From assembly GCF_029961145.1 (NCBI RefSeq), contig NZ_JASBRG010000007.1, positions 1,688,063 to 1,752,062 of the forward strand: a stretch of DNA of 64,000 nt, written 5' to 3'. The notes under the pieces were generated by a model. That model searched no databases and had not been told where the DNA came from. It saw only the letters and a program-made list of their open reading frames with translations. The DNA comes from Pinibacter soli (GTDB taxonomy: Bacteria > Bacteroidota > Bacteroidia > Chitinophagales > Chitinophagaceae). Position numbers and translations under genes: made by a program. This document shows, piece after piece, positions 43,035 to 52,184 of this stretch (positions are counted from its first letter, which is position 1; the number at the start of each line of letters is the position of its first letter).

Positions 43035-44602
43035 ATCAATATCGCTTCCGCAACTCTCTCTCCATCCATCGCGGCGCTTACGATACCACCGGCATAACCG
43101 GCACCCTCACCCGCCGGATAGAGATTTTTTATTTGTGGATGTTGAAGATCTGTTTTGTTACGGGGAATACGTACCGGTGAGGAAGTTCTTGATTCTGTGG
43201 CAACCACCACTGCGTCGTTGGTAAAATAGCCTGGCATTTTTTTGCCGAAGGCGATAAACCCTTCGCTCAACCCTTTATAAACAAAAGGCGGCAATACTTC
43301 TTTTAAAGACGCTGAACCTAGTCCCGGCAAGTAAGAACAATCCGGCAAAGTGGCAGATAATTTATTCTTTGAAAAATCTGCCATGCGTTGGGCAGGTGCA
43401 ACCAAGGCACCACCCCCTGCTTTGTATGCCTTTTGCTCTACCATTTGCTGGAAATACATAGCCGCAAGCGGGCTGTTTATGTCATGTTGCTTTGCAAATT
43501 CTTTCGATGCCGCTATGTCTGCAATTTCAACAGACACCACCATGCCGGAATTTGCAAATGGATTATTACGTTTCGATGGGCTCCATCCGTTTACTACAAT
43601 TTCATTATGATCTGTTGCTGCAGGTGCAATAATACCTCCCGGACACATACAAAATGAAAACACTCCTCGCCCATCAACTTGCTGCACCAAACTATAAGAA
43701 GCGGGTGGTAAAAAATCTCCTCGTAAAGCGCAATGATATTGAATGCTATCAATAAGTTCCTGTGGATGCTCGATGCGAACGCCCAACGCAAAAGGCTTTT
43801 GTTCGATCAATATTTTTTTGCGATCTAGCAATTGAAAGATATCTCTCGCAGAGTGCCCCGTGGCCAGAATAACAGCCTTTCCTTCAAACACATCTCCCGC
43901 GGCTGTCTTCACTCCTGTTATTATATTATTACTAACGATAAAATCCGATACCTTTTGTTCAAACAAAAATATTCCTCCTGCATCTTTGATGGCTTCGCGT
44001 ATAGCTGTAATGATTAGAGGAAGCTTGTTGGTCCCAATATGTGGATGAGCCTGGTACAAAATCTTTTCATCGGCACCATATTGCACAAGAATATTAAGAA
44101 TTCGATCTATATCACCACGCTTGCTGCTGCGTGTATATAATTTTCCATCGCTATATGTTCCTGCTCCACCCTCTCCGAAACAATAATTGCTTTCAGGATT
44201 AACAATACCCTCCTTGTTCATAGCAGCAAGATCACGTCTGCGTGCACGAACATCTTTTCCTCTTTCCAGTACGATAGGCTGAATACCCTGCTCTATTAGT
44301 TTTAATGCCGCAAATAGCCCGCAAGGTCCCGCTCCTATCACAATCACCTTATCAGGTGACGACGCTACATTTCTTAACTGGATCTTTTTTACAATACGCT
44401 CCTGAAATGGCTCATTGATAAATGCATGAACGGTAAGATTGCACCACACTTTGCGGCTGCGTGCATCGAGCGATTGCTTCGTGATGTAAAATCCATTTAC
44501 CTGCGATAAAGGTTTTCCCGTTTCACCGGAAATATATTCTTTGATAATTTGATCATCCGCAGCTTCGGATGGAAGCAACTTTATGGAGATGGTTTTTTGC
44601 AT
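43019..44602 (-). CDS. FAD-dependent dehydrogenase (COG2509-like)
   Basis: A 527-residue flavoprotein. The FAD-binding GAGPCGLFAALKLIEQGIQPIVLERG begins near residue 92. It then has FGEGGAGTYSDGKLYTRS, a family hallmark (about 143-160), a second nucleotide-site motif AVILATGHSARDIF, FCMCPGGIIAPAA, and the C-terminal flavin contact LYPAGEGAGYAGGIVSAAMDGERVAEAIL. It resembles the uncharacterised FAD-dependent dehydrogenases common in bacteria; the substrate is unknown. A short N-terminal domain of about 85 residues precedes the flavin fold. Confidence 0.9.
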   Translation of the reverse strand: MQKTISIKLLPSEAADDQIIKEYISGETGKPLSQVNGFYITKQSLDARSRKVWCNLTVHAFINEPFQERIVKKIQLRNVASSPDKVIVIGAGPCGLFAALKLIEQGIQPIVLERGKDVRARRRDLAAMNKEGIVNPESNYCFGEGGAGTYSDGKLYTRSSKRGDIDRILNILVQYGADEKILYQAHPHIGTNKLPLIITAIREAIKDAGGIFLFEQKVSDFIVSNNIITGVKTAAGDVFEGKAVILATGHSARDIFQLLDRKKILIEQKPFALGVRIEHPQELIDSIQYHCALRGDFLPPASYSLVQQVDGRGVFSFCMCPGGIIAPAATDHNEIVVNGWSPSKRNNPFANSGMVVSVEIADIAASKEFAKQHDINSPLAAMYFQQMVEQKAYKAGGGALVAPAQRMADFSKNKLSATLPDCSYLPGLGSASLKEVLPPFVYKGLSEGFIAFGKKMPGYFTNDAVVVATESRTSSPVRIPRNKTDLQHPQIKNLYPAGEGAGYAGGIVSAAMDGERVAEAILMAIKN

Positions 44603-44649
44603 TGTATAGTCGTTAGGTTTTTATCCTAAAAGTGAAGCAAAGGTACATT

Positions 44650-44766
44650 AATGAATGAATAACTGAATAACTGAACGCCAAGTGCAGGTTTGCTCCCTGC
44701 CTCAATAATTCAATAACTTAACTATTCAACTTTCAGTCTATTCAGTTATTCGGTTATTCGGTTCTA
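44650..44766. repeat. GAATAACT-type inverted repeat
   Basis: ATGAATGAATAACTGAATAA CTGAAC (44650-44677) faces CAATAATTCAATAACTTAAC and TATTCAGTTATTCGGTTATT (44703-44758). Units repeat about every 8 bases. Confidence 0.65.
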
Positions 44767-44949
44767 CAGTCGTTCAGGTAGTATCTCAAAACAAAACTCT
44801 TTTCATGTAAACTTTCATTTTGCCGGCATGTTATGGAACAGGAAGTTTTGTTGCATACGAGTTACGAAGAGTAATTTGCCCATATGGAAGACAAAAAAAT
44901 GAGAACAATTTTTTTTGTTAAAAAAATTTGATTCAAGTCAAGCGTTCCT

Positions 44950-45620
44950 CACCGATTATACACATTATCAAAAGCTACTATAATTTGGTGTGAATAAAAA
45001 AAACATTTCGCGTGTTTTCCACATTTTTTTATGCACAAAATTTAATTTTTGGAATAAGTATTGCATCCTTTTTTTATTTAATCTATCTTACTAAAATGAT
45101 TAAGCAACACGAAAAATCTCTGCAAAAAATTATCATCCCTAAAAAAGATTTTATGAAAACGTCTTTGCCATTCGTTTCAAAAAACGTGGATTATATTCAC
45201 TCTCATCATTGCCTACTTCTGCAAAGAAAATTTTCACTACTCATCTCGACGGTTTTCTAAAACGCTTTACCATCAACTAATCTAAAAGAAAGTTTGTTTT
45301 TTTCAGCAAAGGGAGATTTCTTTTTAAAAGAAATAAAGACTTTAAACCGGGGCCCGTATATTATGATTTTTTTCGCCAAAAAAAATTAAAACAACCGGGT
45401 ATTTTCAGGCATTTTTTTTCGCCTCTATCAAAAGAAAAAAAATAAAATTTGTTTTGATGCCAATCTGTAGTTAATGGAACAAAAACAAGGGAATAAAAAA
45501 TTTTTTTTTCAACAAATTCTTTTGATATTCGCTCCCCTGCAAAACTTTTTTTGGACGGATTAAAATCCTTTTTTAAGAAAAACTGAGAGAGAAATTTTAT
45601 TCTTTATCAACTTAAATGTT
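44950..45620. other. Probable chromosomal replication origin (oriC)
   Basis: Directly upstream of dnaA. Four DnaA boxes lie within 82 bp: TTATACACA (44956-44964, plus), TTATTCACA (44997-44989, minus), TTTTCCACA (45015-45023, one mismatch) and TTATGCACA (45029-45037, plus). Between 45280 and 45620 the DNA is extremely AT-rich, with long A and T runs, which would suit the duplex-unwinding element. An 82-codon frame at 45012-45260 overlaps the boxes and is probably not a gene. Confidence 0.75.
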
Positions 45621-45631
45621 ACAATACTGCA

Positions 45632-47071
45632 ATGGTCAAAGCTGACGAATTAGATAAAGTTTGGAGTAATTGTCTTGATATAATAAAAGATATTGTAGAG
45701 TGGCAGCATTTTAATACATGGTTCGAGCCTATTAGCCCGGTAGAGTTGAGGAATAATGTTTTGGTTATTCAGGTACCTAGCCAATTCTTTTATGAGTATT
45801 TAGAAGAACACTATGTTACATTGCTTGGCAAAACATTAAGAAGAGTTCTTGGCAAAGAGGCACGCCTGGAGTATCGTATCATGGTTGATAGTGGCAATCA
45901 TAAAAATAAGCCATTGACTATGGATGTGCCTGCACATGGATACAAGACATTTTCAAATAACGAAATGGACTTTCCGTTGGTTATAAATAACCCGGTAAAA
46001 AATCCTTTTGTTATTCCCGGTCTGAAAAAAATGCAGATCGACCCTCAGCTAAATCCTATTTATACTTTTGACGCTTTCGTGGAAGGCGACAGCAATCGTG
46101 TGGCGCGAAGAGCGGGTAAAACAGTAGCTGAGAAACCAGGAGCCAACTCATTTAACCCACTTGTTATATACGGCGGCGTAGGTTTGGGTAAAACACACCT
46201 TGCCCAGGCAATAGGAAATGAGGTAAAAAGACTACATCCTAATAAAGTGGTATTATATGTAAGCTCCGAAAAATTCATTAACCAGTTTATTGATCACAGT
46301 CGCAATAATGCGATCAATGATTTTATACATTTCTATCAGCTGATAGATGTGTTGATCCTTGATGATGTTCAATTCTTCATGCGTGCAGAAAAGTCACAGG
46401 ATGCATTCTTCGCCATCTTTAATCACCTGCACCAATCCGGCAAGCAGTTGATTCTGACTTCCGACAAAGCGCCAAAAGATCTGGATGGTGTTCAGGAAAG
46501 ATTATTAAGCCGTTTCCGCTGGGGGCTTAGCGCAGACCTTCAGGTGCCTGACTATGAGACCCGCATTGAGATTCTGGAGAGAAAAATGAAGAATGACGGC
46601 CTTGATATGCCTAAAGAAGTTGTAAAATATCTTGCATATAATATTAACAGCAACGTTCGTGAACTGGAAGGTGCATTGATCTCTCTTTTGGCACAATCTT
46701 CGCTTAATAGAAGAGAAATTGATTTAGACTTGGCAAAGAAAGTGTTGAGAAATTTTGTTAAAACCTCATCCAAGGAAATCACCATCGAAGCTATCCAAAA
46801 AATGGTTTGTGATTTTTACGACGTTCCTTACGACAAGCTTTTACAGAAAACCCGTAAACGTGAGATCGTACAGGCGCGCCAAATCACCATGTACCTTGCA
46901 AAAGCGTTTACAAAGAATTCTCTGAAAACGATTGGCGAACATTTTGGCGGACGAGATCACACAACGGTAATACACTCCTGTCAAACAGTAAAGGACCTGA
47001 TGGATACCGATGGACTTTTCCGTGAAAACGTTATGGAGCTTCAACAGAAAGTTCAGCTTGCTGCTATGTAG
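45632..47071 (+). CDS. dnaA: Chromosomal replication initiator DnaA
   Basis: A 479-residue initiator that binds DnaA boxes and melts the origin. Domain I is about 1-90 (VWSNCLDIIKDIVEWQHFNTWFEPISPVEL), followed by a linker. The AAA+ domain III has Walker A GGVGLGKT at 181-188, LILDDVQFF as Walker B, and the sensor/initiator motifs LLSRFRWGLSADLQVPDYETR. Domain IV ends with the DNA-binding signature FGGRDHTTVIHSCQTVKDLM (about 437-456). The AT-rich DnaA-box region precedes it. dnaN is not adjacent; the next gene is a secreted protein. Confidence 0.98.
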   Translation: MVKADELDKVWSNCLDIIKDIVEWQHFNTWFEPISPVELRNNVLVIQVPSQFFYEYLEEHYVTLLGKTLRRVLGKEARLEYRIMVDSGNHKNKPLTMDVPAHGYKTFSNNEMDFPLVINNPVKNPFVIPGLKKMQIDPQLNPIYTFDAFVEGDSNRVARRAGKTVAEKPGANSFNPLVIYGGVGLGKTHLAQAIGNEVKRLHPNKVVLYVSSEKFINQFIDHSRNNAINDFIHFYQLIDVLILDDVQFFMRAEKSQDAFFAIFNHLHQSGKQLILTSDKAPKDLDGVQERLLSRFRWGLSADLQVPDYETRIEILERKMKNDGLDMPKEVVKYLAYNINSNVRELEGALISLLAQSSLNRREIDLDLAKKVLRNFVKTSSKEITIEAIQKMVCDFYDVPYDKLLQKTRKREIVQARQITMYLAKAFTKNSLKTIGEHFGGRDHTTVIHSCQTVKDLMDTDGLFRENVMELQQKVQLAAM

Positions 47072-47100
47072 TTTAACACCCCCAAACATAACTCATTGTA

Positions 47101-47132
47101 AAACCCGGATTTTGTCCGGGTTTTATGTTTTC
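47101..47132 (+). terminator. Terminator of dnaA
   Basis: AACCCGGA and TCCGGGTT around a 5-base loop, followed by TTATGTTTTC, 30 bp after the stop. Confidence 0.85.
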
Positions 47133-47163
47133 TTAAAGTTTGCTTATTACGACTGAGGGCTTT

Positions 47164-47350
47164 AGCTACGCCTAATGCGGAATGCCTAACGCGGAACGCA
47201 GCAGTCTCATTGTTCAGTTGTTAGTTGGTAGTTGGTAGGCTTTGTGTGCAGCTTTCCTTCTAACAACTAAAAACTAACAACTGTCTCCGCTACAGAGTTT
47301 TGCCGTTCTTTAAACCAGCGTCATGCATTTTGCGTTAAGCTTTAAGCCAT
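47164..47350. repeat. Nested inverted repeats after dnaA
   Basis: The outer pair (CCTAATGCGGAATGCCTAAC, GCGGAACGCA at 47169-47199 with ATGCATTTTGCGTTAAGCTT at 47325-47344) resembles 26853-26940. The inner pair is GTTGTTAGTTGGTAGTTGG (47218-47236) against CTAACAACTAAAAACTAACA (47262-47281). Two unit types are nested in one gap. Confidence 0.65.
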
Positions 47351-47361
47351 AATACTAGCGT

Positions 47362-47886
47362 ATGAACAAATACCTTTCCTTAGCATTGTGCCTGCTACTT
47401 TCTTTTTCGCTTACACATGCACAAATAACAGAATTCAAAAAAGGCTGGACAACGGAGTTGAGACTGCAAAGCGGTCTGGCAACAAATTTTGAAGCCAGCA
47501 GCCCGGACGTATTTACGGGTGGCTTATTGCTAACCGAACATGTTACCGCCGTGCCCGGCAAATTAAAAGCTGGCGTTGTTGCAGGAGGTATTTATTACAA
47601 TAAAAAATTACAGGGACTGTTTGGCCCTGAAGTTCTTTTTAAGATCAAAGACCTTAATGCCGCAGAAATGGGGAGCATAGGCAATTTGCATTTATCGGCC
47701 AATTGGTTGTTTGGCACCGAGCACGAACAGCTTGTTGGCGGCGGTATTCATGTGAGCGTCTTAAACAAAGTAACCATCGGCCTTACAGCGCACAGGGATT
47801 ATAACCTCAACAGTTGGTGGTTCCAATGTGTTGTTTCGGTAAGATTAAGCAAAGTAAAAAAGATAGACGAACCATTCAACAAATGA
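47362..47886 (+). CDS. Predicted secreted beta-rich protein
   Basis: A 174-residue protein. Signal peptide 1-20 (SLTHAQ), then short strands of alternating hydrophobicity (TTELRLQSGLATNFE, LKAGVVAGGIYYNKK, GNLHLSANWLFG, VGGGIHVSVLNKVTIGLTAHRDY) and a terminal strand WWFQCVVSVRL. It fits a small outer-membrane barrel of about eight strands. No named family. Its start codon lies next to the nested repeats; patatin follows 91 bp downstream. Confidence 0.65.
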   Translation: MNKYLSLALCLLLSFSLTHAQITEFKKGWTTELRLQSGLATNFEASSPDVFTGGLLLTEHVTAVPGKLKAGVVAGGIYYNKKLQGLFGPEVLFKIKDLNAAEMGSIGNLHLSANWLFGTEHEQLVGGGIHVSVLNKVTIGLTAHRDYNLNSWWFQCVVSVRLSKVKKIDEPFNK

Positions 47887-47977
47887 CAGGCAGGAACTTT
47901 TGTCATTACCAGATCAGAGACATGCACATGAGGCATTCTCAAATTTACATATTCTCAAATTTTCAAATTAATAAGTT

Positions 47978-49024
47978 ATGCCAAAAGCATTGGTTATTAG
48001 CGGTGGCGGCTCAAAAGGCGCGTTTGCAGTGGGTGTGATCAAACAATTGCATCAGCAATTCTCTACTTTTCATTTTGATATTGTAGTTGGAACCAGCACC
48101 GGTTCACTGATTACTCCTCTCGCAGCAACGGAAGAATTTGATTTACTCGAACAATTATACACTACACAAACAACGCAGAATATTGTATTGAAAGACAACC
48201 TTGGAAACAGGCTCAGTCAACATTCCATATTCGATGCAAACCCTTTGTGGAACCTCATTACGCACTATTTCACAGACGATATATACAATAAGCTCATGAC
48301 GGGCGACAAACAGATTTACATTAATACAACCTGTCTGCAAACCGGCGATATTACAGTGTATACAAACAACAAAAATCCGGCGCCATCAGATACTTATATC
48401 GTTCGAACATTTCAAAGTGCAGACCACTTCAGAAGGGCGATAATGGCCTCTGCATGTCAACCCGTGTTCATGCCGCCTATTCAAATTAACAAGCAAGTTC
48501 CCGGTGAGGCACATCCGGAATATCAATACGTAGATGGTGGAGTAAGAGAATATGCCGGTGTTGAAATGGCTATTGATAATGGCGCTACGGTGATCTTCAC
48601 TATCCTGCTTTCTGCAGAAACTTTTCCGCCAACACCAGGAGAGTTTCAAACATTGTTTCCCATACTGGGCCAAACGCTTGATATTTTCACAATGGACGTG
48701 GGCAAAAATGATATCATCATCCCTCAGTTGTACAACAAGGGCTTGCTATACATCAATGCAGTAAAGAATAAAATGAAAAGCGCAGGTATTGATCAGGCAA
48801 CGATTGACAGCTATTTCAACATTACGTTGCCTGACAATCCTTTTAAAAACAAAGTACCGTTAAAGTTATATATCATCAGACCAAAAGAACCGTTAAATGG
48901 AGGCCCGGGCGGCCTTGTGTTCGATCCTTCTACTATGAAACAAATGCTGGTAACAGGACAATCATTAACAGGCGAGTTTCTGGCTTCGTTGCCTCCCTCG
49001 GAGACAAGTGAGTGGTTGGTGTGA
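47978..49024 (+). CDS. Patatin-like phospholipase
   Basis: A 348-residue patatin-fold lipid acyl hydrolase. GGGSKGAFAVGVI (9-21) is the oxyanion-hole glycine motif, GTSTG (38-42) holds the nucleophile Ser40, and the dyad Asp186 is in YVDGGVREYAG. There is no signal peptide, so it is probably cytoplasmic and may act on membrane phospholipids. The C-terminal part (about 210-348) is less conserved. Upstream, 47936-47975 is a one-armed AT-rich tract of CTCAAATTT-like units. Confidence 0.92.
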   Translation: MPKALVISGGGSKGAFAVGVIKQLHQQFSTFHFDIVVGTSTGSLITPLAATEEFDLLEQLYTTQTTQNIVLKDNLGNRLSQHSIFDANPLWNLITHYFTDDIYNKLMTGDKQIYINTTCLQTGDITVYTNNKNPAPSDTYIVRTFQSADHFRRAIMASACQPVFMPPIQINKQVPGEAHPEYQYVDGGVREYAGVEMAIDNGATVIFTILLSAETFPPTPGEFQTLFPILGQTLDIFTMDVGKNDIIIPQLYNKGLLYINAVKNKMKSAGIDQATIDSYFNITLPDNPFKNKVPLKLYIIRPKEPLNGGPGGLVFDPSTMKQMLVTGQSLTGEFLASLPPSETSEWLV

Positions 49025-49046
49025 GGAAGTAAAGAGACTTGAGAAT

Positions 49047-49277
49047 GAAACGCAGATTTTCATGATTGTCATGATTTGTCAGGATGTTTTGATTTTAACT
49101 TTGATGGCACACGGATGACACTGATTGGACGGATCTACACGGATATTTTGTTGATGGTGCCGTCTACTTGAATTCAAGATTTAACACCAGAAGAAGCACA
49201 GATTAATAGTCTTAATGTTACTCAAAAAGCATTCTTAATTCCTAAGATTGCTGTTTAAAAGCAGCCAGCCCTATTAA
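49047..49277. repeat. One-armed repeat tract between patatin and FMN reductase
   Basis: It contains GAAACGCAGATTTTCATGAT (matching 29547), GGCACACGGATGACACTGAT (matching 6039), and TTAATTATTCTTTATTAATT units. The first two have no inverted partner in this gap. Confidence 0.55.
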
Positions 49278-49832
49278 TTATTCTTTATTAATTATTAATT
49301 TTTTCAAATTCTCCAGTTGCTTCCTAATAAGCACCTTTGCACTTTCATCTGTAAACTCTCCGTGTTCATTGAATTTGGAGGGTGCTTGAGCGATCAACAC
49401 TTCAGGCTTATAAACAGGTTTCATATTGAGAAATTGAAACACGGCGTGAAAAGCCAATTGCATACGCACCGTTCCCCACATGCCGGTGGTGGCTCCCATT
49501 ACAGATACAGGCATATTAAGCAATGGCGCATCGGCGCCGCGGGAAGCCCAGTCAATTGCGTTCTTAAGGCCACCCGGAATAGAGTAATTGTATTCAGGTG
49601 AAACAATAACTAGCCCATCAGCCTTCGCAAGCTCATTTCTAAAAGTCACAACAGCTGGAGGCCGCTCCGCTGCTGCAGGCACATCCAGGTCAGCATTGTA
49701 TAGCGGAAGATCAATGGAAAGAATCTCCATCGTTGTATCTTCTGGCAATAACGTGGTAACAGTTTTAAGTAGTTTCGTATTATACGAACCTTTACGCAAG
49801 CTTCCTGATACTCCTGCAAAATGTACAGCCAT
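49278..49832 (-). CDS. NADPH-dependent FMN reductase family protein
   Basis: A 184-residue flavodoxin-like oxidoreductase. GVSGSLRKGSYNTKLLKTV near the N-terminus is the FMN phosphate loop. SPEYNYSIPGGLKNAIDWAS (about 80-99) is the family signature for NADPH:FMN, quinone or chromate/azo reductases. MPVSVMGATTGMWGTVRMQLA follows. I start at 49832 (MAVHFAGVSG); ATG at 49865 would add 11 residues with no homology. The physiological acceptor is unknown. Confidence 0.92.
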   Translation of the reverse strand: MAVHFAGVSGSLRKGSYNTKLLKTVTTLLPEDTTMEILSIDLPLYNADLDVPAAAERPPAVVTFRNELAKADGLVIVSPEYNYSIPGGLKNAIDWASRGADAPLLNMPVSVMGATTGMWGTVRMQLAFHAVFQFLNMKPVYKPEVLIAQAPSKFNEHGEFTDESAKVLIRKQLENLKKLIINKE

Positions 49833-49866
49833 TAGTTTTGACTTTTGTTTTATTAAGGTAATCATT

Positions 49867-49959
49867 TATGTACGAAGTACGATGTATGATGTATGATGTA
49901 CGATATTCATTAGAATCTAATACACTAAAGTATCTCGTACATCATACACCATACATCTT
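49867..49959. repeat. ATGTATG-type inverted repeat
   Basis: GTACGAAGTACGATGTATGA, TGTATGATGTACGATA (49869-49904) faces AGTATCTCGTACATCATACA, CCATACATC (49929-49957), with a 24-base interior. The ATGTATG units have period 7. Confidence 0.75.
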
Positions 49960-50005
49960 AAGTATTGGGCAACTCTAATTTTTAACTCCTAACCTAATTC
50001 CTCCG

Positions 50006-50155
50006 CTAGTGTCTCTTAAAATACTGCACATCCCTTTCATGTTTCTTAGCAGCTTCGAGGGAATCAAATGTGCCTAAATTTCTACGCTTGTTGGTTTTAG
50101 GATCTTTCTTCTTCGAATACAAACGATACTCACCGGATTTTAATTTGCGTATCAT
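50006..50155 (-). CDS. Small conserved basic protein
   Basis: A 49-residue Lys/Arg-rich protein, MIRKLKSGEYRLYSKKKDPKTNKRRNLGTFDSLEAAKKHERDVQYFKRH in overall design, with the spacing of an AP2/Arm-like DNA-binding beta-sheet (residues about 7-30) and a helix. Very similar short proteins occur across Proteobacteria and Bacteroidota. I prefer the ATG at 50155 over 50197 because the conserved part begins there. Function unknown; nucleic-acid binding is possible. Confidence 0.8.
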   Translation of the reverse strand: MIRKLKSGEYRLYSKKKDPKTNKRRNLGTFDSLEAAKKHERDVQYFKRH

Positions 50156-50290
50156 AATGCTACATTTTAATGGTGAAATAATATATAACCAGTGCATTAA
50201 AAAATTGTTCCCAAACAGTGCCTTTTACTTAATGAAAAATAGCCTCTAATGGCACAAATTTTACCCATATAATGTAACCGCCCGCTATAA

Positions 50291-50610
50291 GAGCTTCTGC
50301 TTTACAAAGAAGACTATGCACTGTGGAATGATCGGTTCCGGCAATATGCAGAGGATTCTGTTGATGACTTCAAGCACGTCGAAGACATGATTCAGCTATC
50401 AAAAAAAGCACACTTTTATAATGAAGGGCATCTGGATACGATTCATACCAAGTATTAAAACATGCGATCGAAATTGTTTCGCATAGCGCAATAGGCAACA
50501 TTATTTCCATTACAGCAAACCTTAGTTATAAAGCACCGAAAGATATCAGGAGACAAGTAGGGATCGAATATAAAAATCACGGTGAGGGAATGATAATTAA
50601 TAAAGAATAA
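50291..50610 (+). pseudogene. Decayed or frameshifted gene
   Basis: Two coding-like stretches in different frames abut. 50291-50458 reads LLYKEDYALWNDRFRQYAED and continues to HLDTIHTKY, then stop. 50446-50610 reads YQVLKHAIEIVSHSAIGNII and continues to VGIEYKNHGEGMIINKE, then stop. A frame change at about 50446-50458 would join them into one protein of about 100 residues, but there is no start codon (TAA just before 50291). Amino-acid composition looks real. I cannot name the family. It may also be a chance pair. Confidence 0.4.
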
Positions 50611-50708
50611 TTAAACCGTGATTCTAAAAAACTTTCATATAAGCAATGCAACTACAACCTCAATTGAATTGTCTAAAACTAAAAGGCGGGTAAAACCGTT
50701 AGTATACT

Positions 50709-51002
50709 ATGATGAAGAAATACCAGGTAAGCATAGAATTTTCGTGGGACGACGAATTTATGACGCTAGTACCGGCACATCGTACCTACATCAATTATCT
50801 CATTAACAAGGATATAGTTGAGTATTATGCCGTAAGCATGGAAAAAAGACGCACTTGGATCACAATCAACGCGGAGGATAGAGAGAGTGTGGAAGCATAT
50901 CTCATAAAATCTCCATTATACAAATACTGGACCTATGAGATCGATGAACTTTTTGTGTTGGATGGACATGGATTCAGGTTGCCGTCGCTGCAAATGAATT
51001 AA
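50709..51002 (+). CDS. Small dimeric alpha/beta-barrel-like protein
   Basis: A 97-residue protein. MKKYQVSIEFSWDDEFMTLVPAHRTYINYLINKDIVEYYAVSME has the strand-helix pattern of muconolactone-isomerase/YciI-like ferredoxin folds, followed by RRTWITINAEDRESVEAYLIKSPLYKYWTYEIDELFVLDG. Such proteins act as small isomerases, monooxygenases or oligomeric ligand binders; the activity here is unknown. Two ATG codons in succession (50709, 50712) make the exact start ambiguous. It is convergent with ald across a perfect hairpin. Confidence 0.75.
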   Translation: MMKKYQVSIEFSWDDEFMTLVPAHRTYINYLINKDIVEYYAVSMEKRRTWITINAEDRESVEAYLIKSPLYKYWTYEIDELFVLDGHGFRLPSLQMN

Positions 51003-51003
51003 A

Positions 51004-51063
51004 AATTTAAAAGTCAAAATTCAAAAATGGAGTCTCCTCCTTTTGAATTTTGACTTTTAAATT
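51004..51063. terminator. Perfect 23-bp heptad-type hairpin between convergent genes
   Basis: 51004-51026 and 51041-51063 are perfectly complementary (GTCAAAATTCAAAA / TTTTGAATTTTGAC core) around a 14-base loop that contains its own GGAG/CTCC. The A and T tracts on the outer sides fit bidirectional termination. It belongs to the repeat family described under findings. Confidence 0.75.
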
Positions 51064-51074
51064 TTGACTTTGTT

Positions 51075-52184
51075 CTATAGAATTTCCTCTACTGGCAAAT
51101 GTGCCATGCCAAACGTATCAGCTACAGATTTGTAAACGATTTGTCCGTTTACTACGTTCAAACCTTTTTTCAGTCCTGCGTCTGCGCGGCAAGCATCTTT
51201 CCAGCCATTGTTTGCCAATTGAATAACATAAGGCAAAGTAGCATTGGTAAGTGCGAGTGTAGAAGTATAAGGAACAGCACCCGGCATATTTGCTACGCAA
51301 TAGTGCACCACATTATCAATTACGTATGTTGGATTCTCGTGAGTTGTAGGTTTACAAGTCTCGATACAACCGCCCTGATCAACAGCAACATCTACCAATA
51401 CACAACCTTTTTTAAGGTCTTTCAGCATGTCGCGGGTGATTAGGAAAGGAGCTTTAGCACCGGGAATCAAAACAGCACCTACGATAAGGTCAGCATGTTT
51501 CGCCAGTTCGCGGATGTTGTAACGGTTTGACATTACAGTTTTCACGTTTGCAGGAAGTACGTCAGACAAATAACGCAAACGAGGAAGGCTCACGTCCATG
51601 ATAGTAACGTCAGCACCAAGGCCAGCAGCCATTTTCGCAGCTTCTGTTCCTACCACACCACCACCTAAGATCAATACTTTTGCAGGGTTTACACCGGCAA
51701 CACCACCAAGCAAAATACCACGACCGCCAAGAGGTTTCTCCAGGTAGTTTGCACCTTTCTGGATCGCCATACGACCGGCTACTTCACTCATTGGAACCAA
51801 CAATGGCAAGCCACCGTTTTTCTCAACAGTTTCGTAAGCAAGACAAACCGCCTTGCTTGCTACCATTGCTTCAGTCAATGGTTTGTAAGATGCAAAGTGG
51901 AAATATGTAAACAACAATTGGTTTTCTTTCACCAATTTGTATTCAGATTCGATTGGTTCTTTCACCTTCACTATCATTTCGCCGATAGCGTAAACTTCTT
52001 CAATAGTAGCGAGAATTTTTGCACCTGTGCTTTGGTACTCTTCATCAGAAAATCCACTTCCTTCACCTGCAGTTGACTGCACATACACAGTGTGTCCGTT
52101 AGCAACCAATTCTGAAACTCCAGCCGGAGTCAACGCTACACGGTTTTCGTTGTTTTTAATTTCTTTAGGTAACCCGATAATCAT
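51075..52184 (-). CDS. ald: Alanine dehydrogenase
   Basis: A 369-residue NAD-dependent enzyme that interconverts L-alanine with pyruvate and ammonium. Motifs: IGLPKEIKNNENRVALTP (3-20), the catalytic Lys of MIVKVKEPIESEYK (about 73) and His of LLFTYFHFASYK (about 96), a nucleotide-binding VLILGGGVVGTEAAKMA around 169-185, and VDQGGCIETCKPTTHENP. Length and motifs are typical and the gene is complete. Confidence 0.96.
   Translation of the reverse strand: MIIGLPKEIKNNENRVALTPAGVSELVANGHTVYVQSTAGEGSGFSDEEYQSTGAKILATIEEVYAIGEMIVKVKEPIESEYKLVKENQLLFTYFHFASYKPLTEAMVASKAVCLAYETVEKNGGLPLLVPMSEVAGRMAIQKGANYLEKPLGGRGILLGGVAGVNPAKVLILGGGVVGTEAAKMAAGLGADVTIMDVSLPRLRYLSDVLPANVKTVMSNRYNIRELAKHADLIVGAVLIPGAKAPFLITRDMLKDLKKGCVLVDVAVDQGGCIETCKPTTHENPTYVIDNVVHYCVANMPGAVPYTSTLALTNATLPYVIQLANNGWKDACRADAGLKKGLNVVNGQIVYKSVADTFGMAHLPVEEIL

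Noticed and set aside
45012..45260. An 82-codon open frame upstream of dnaA
   Set aside because: It overlaps the DnaA-box cluster, is AT-driven in composition and has no recognisable domain; more likely chance than a gene.
50618..50806. 62-codon frame overlapping 50709-51002
   Set aside because: It overlaps the better-supported 97-residue gene in another frame; composition is not protein-like at its end.
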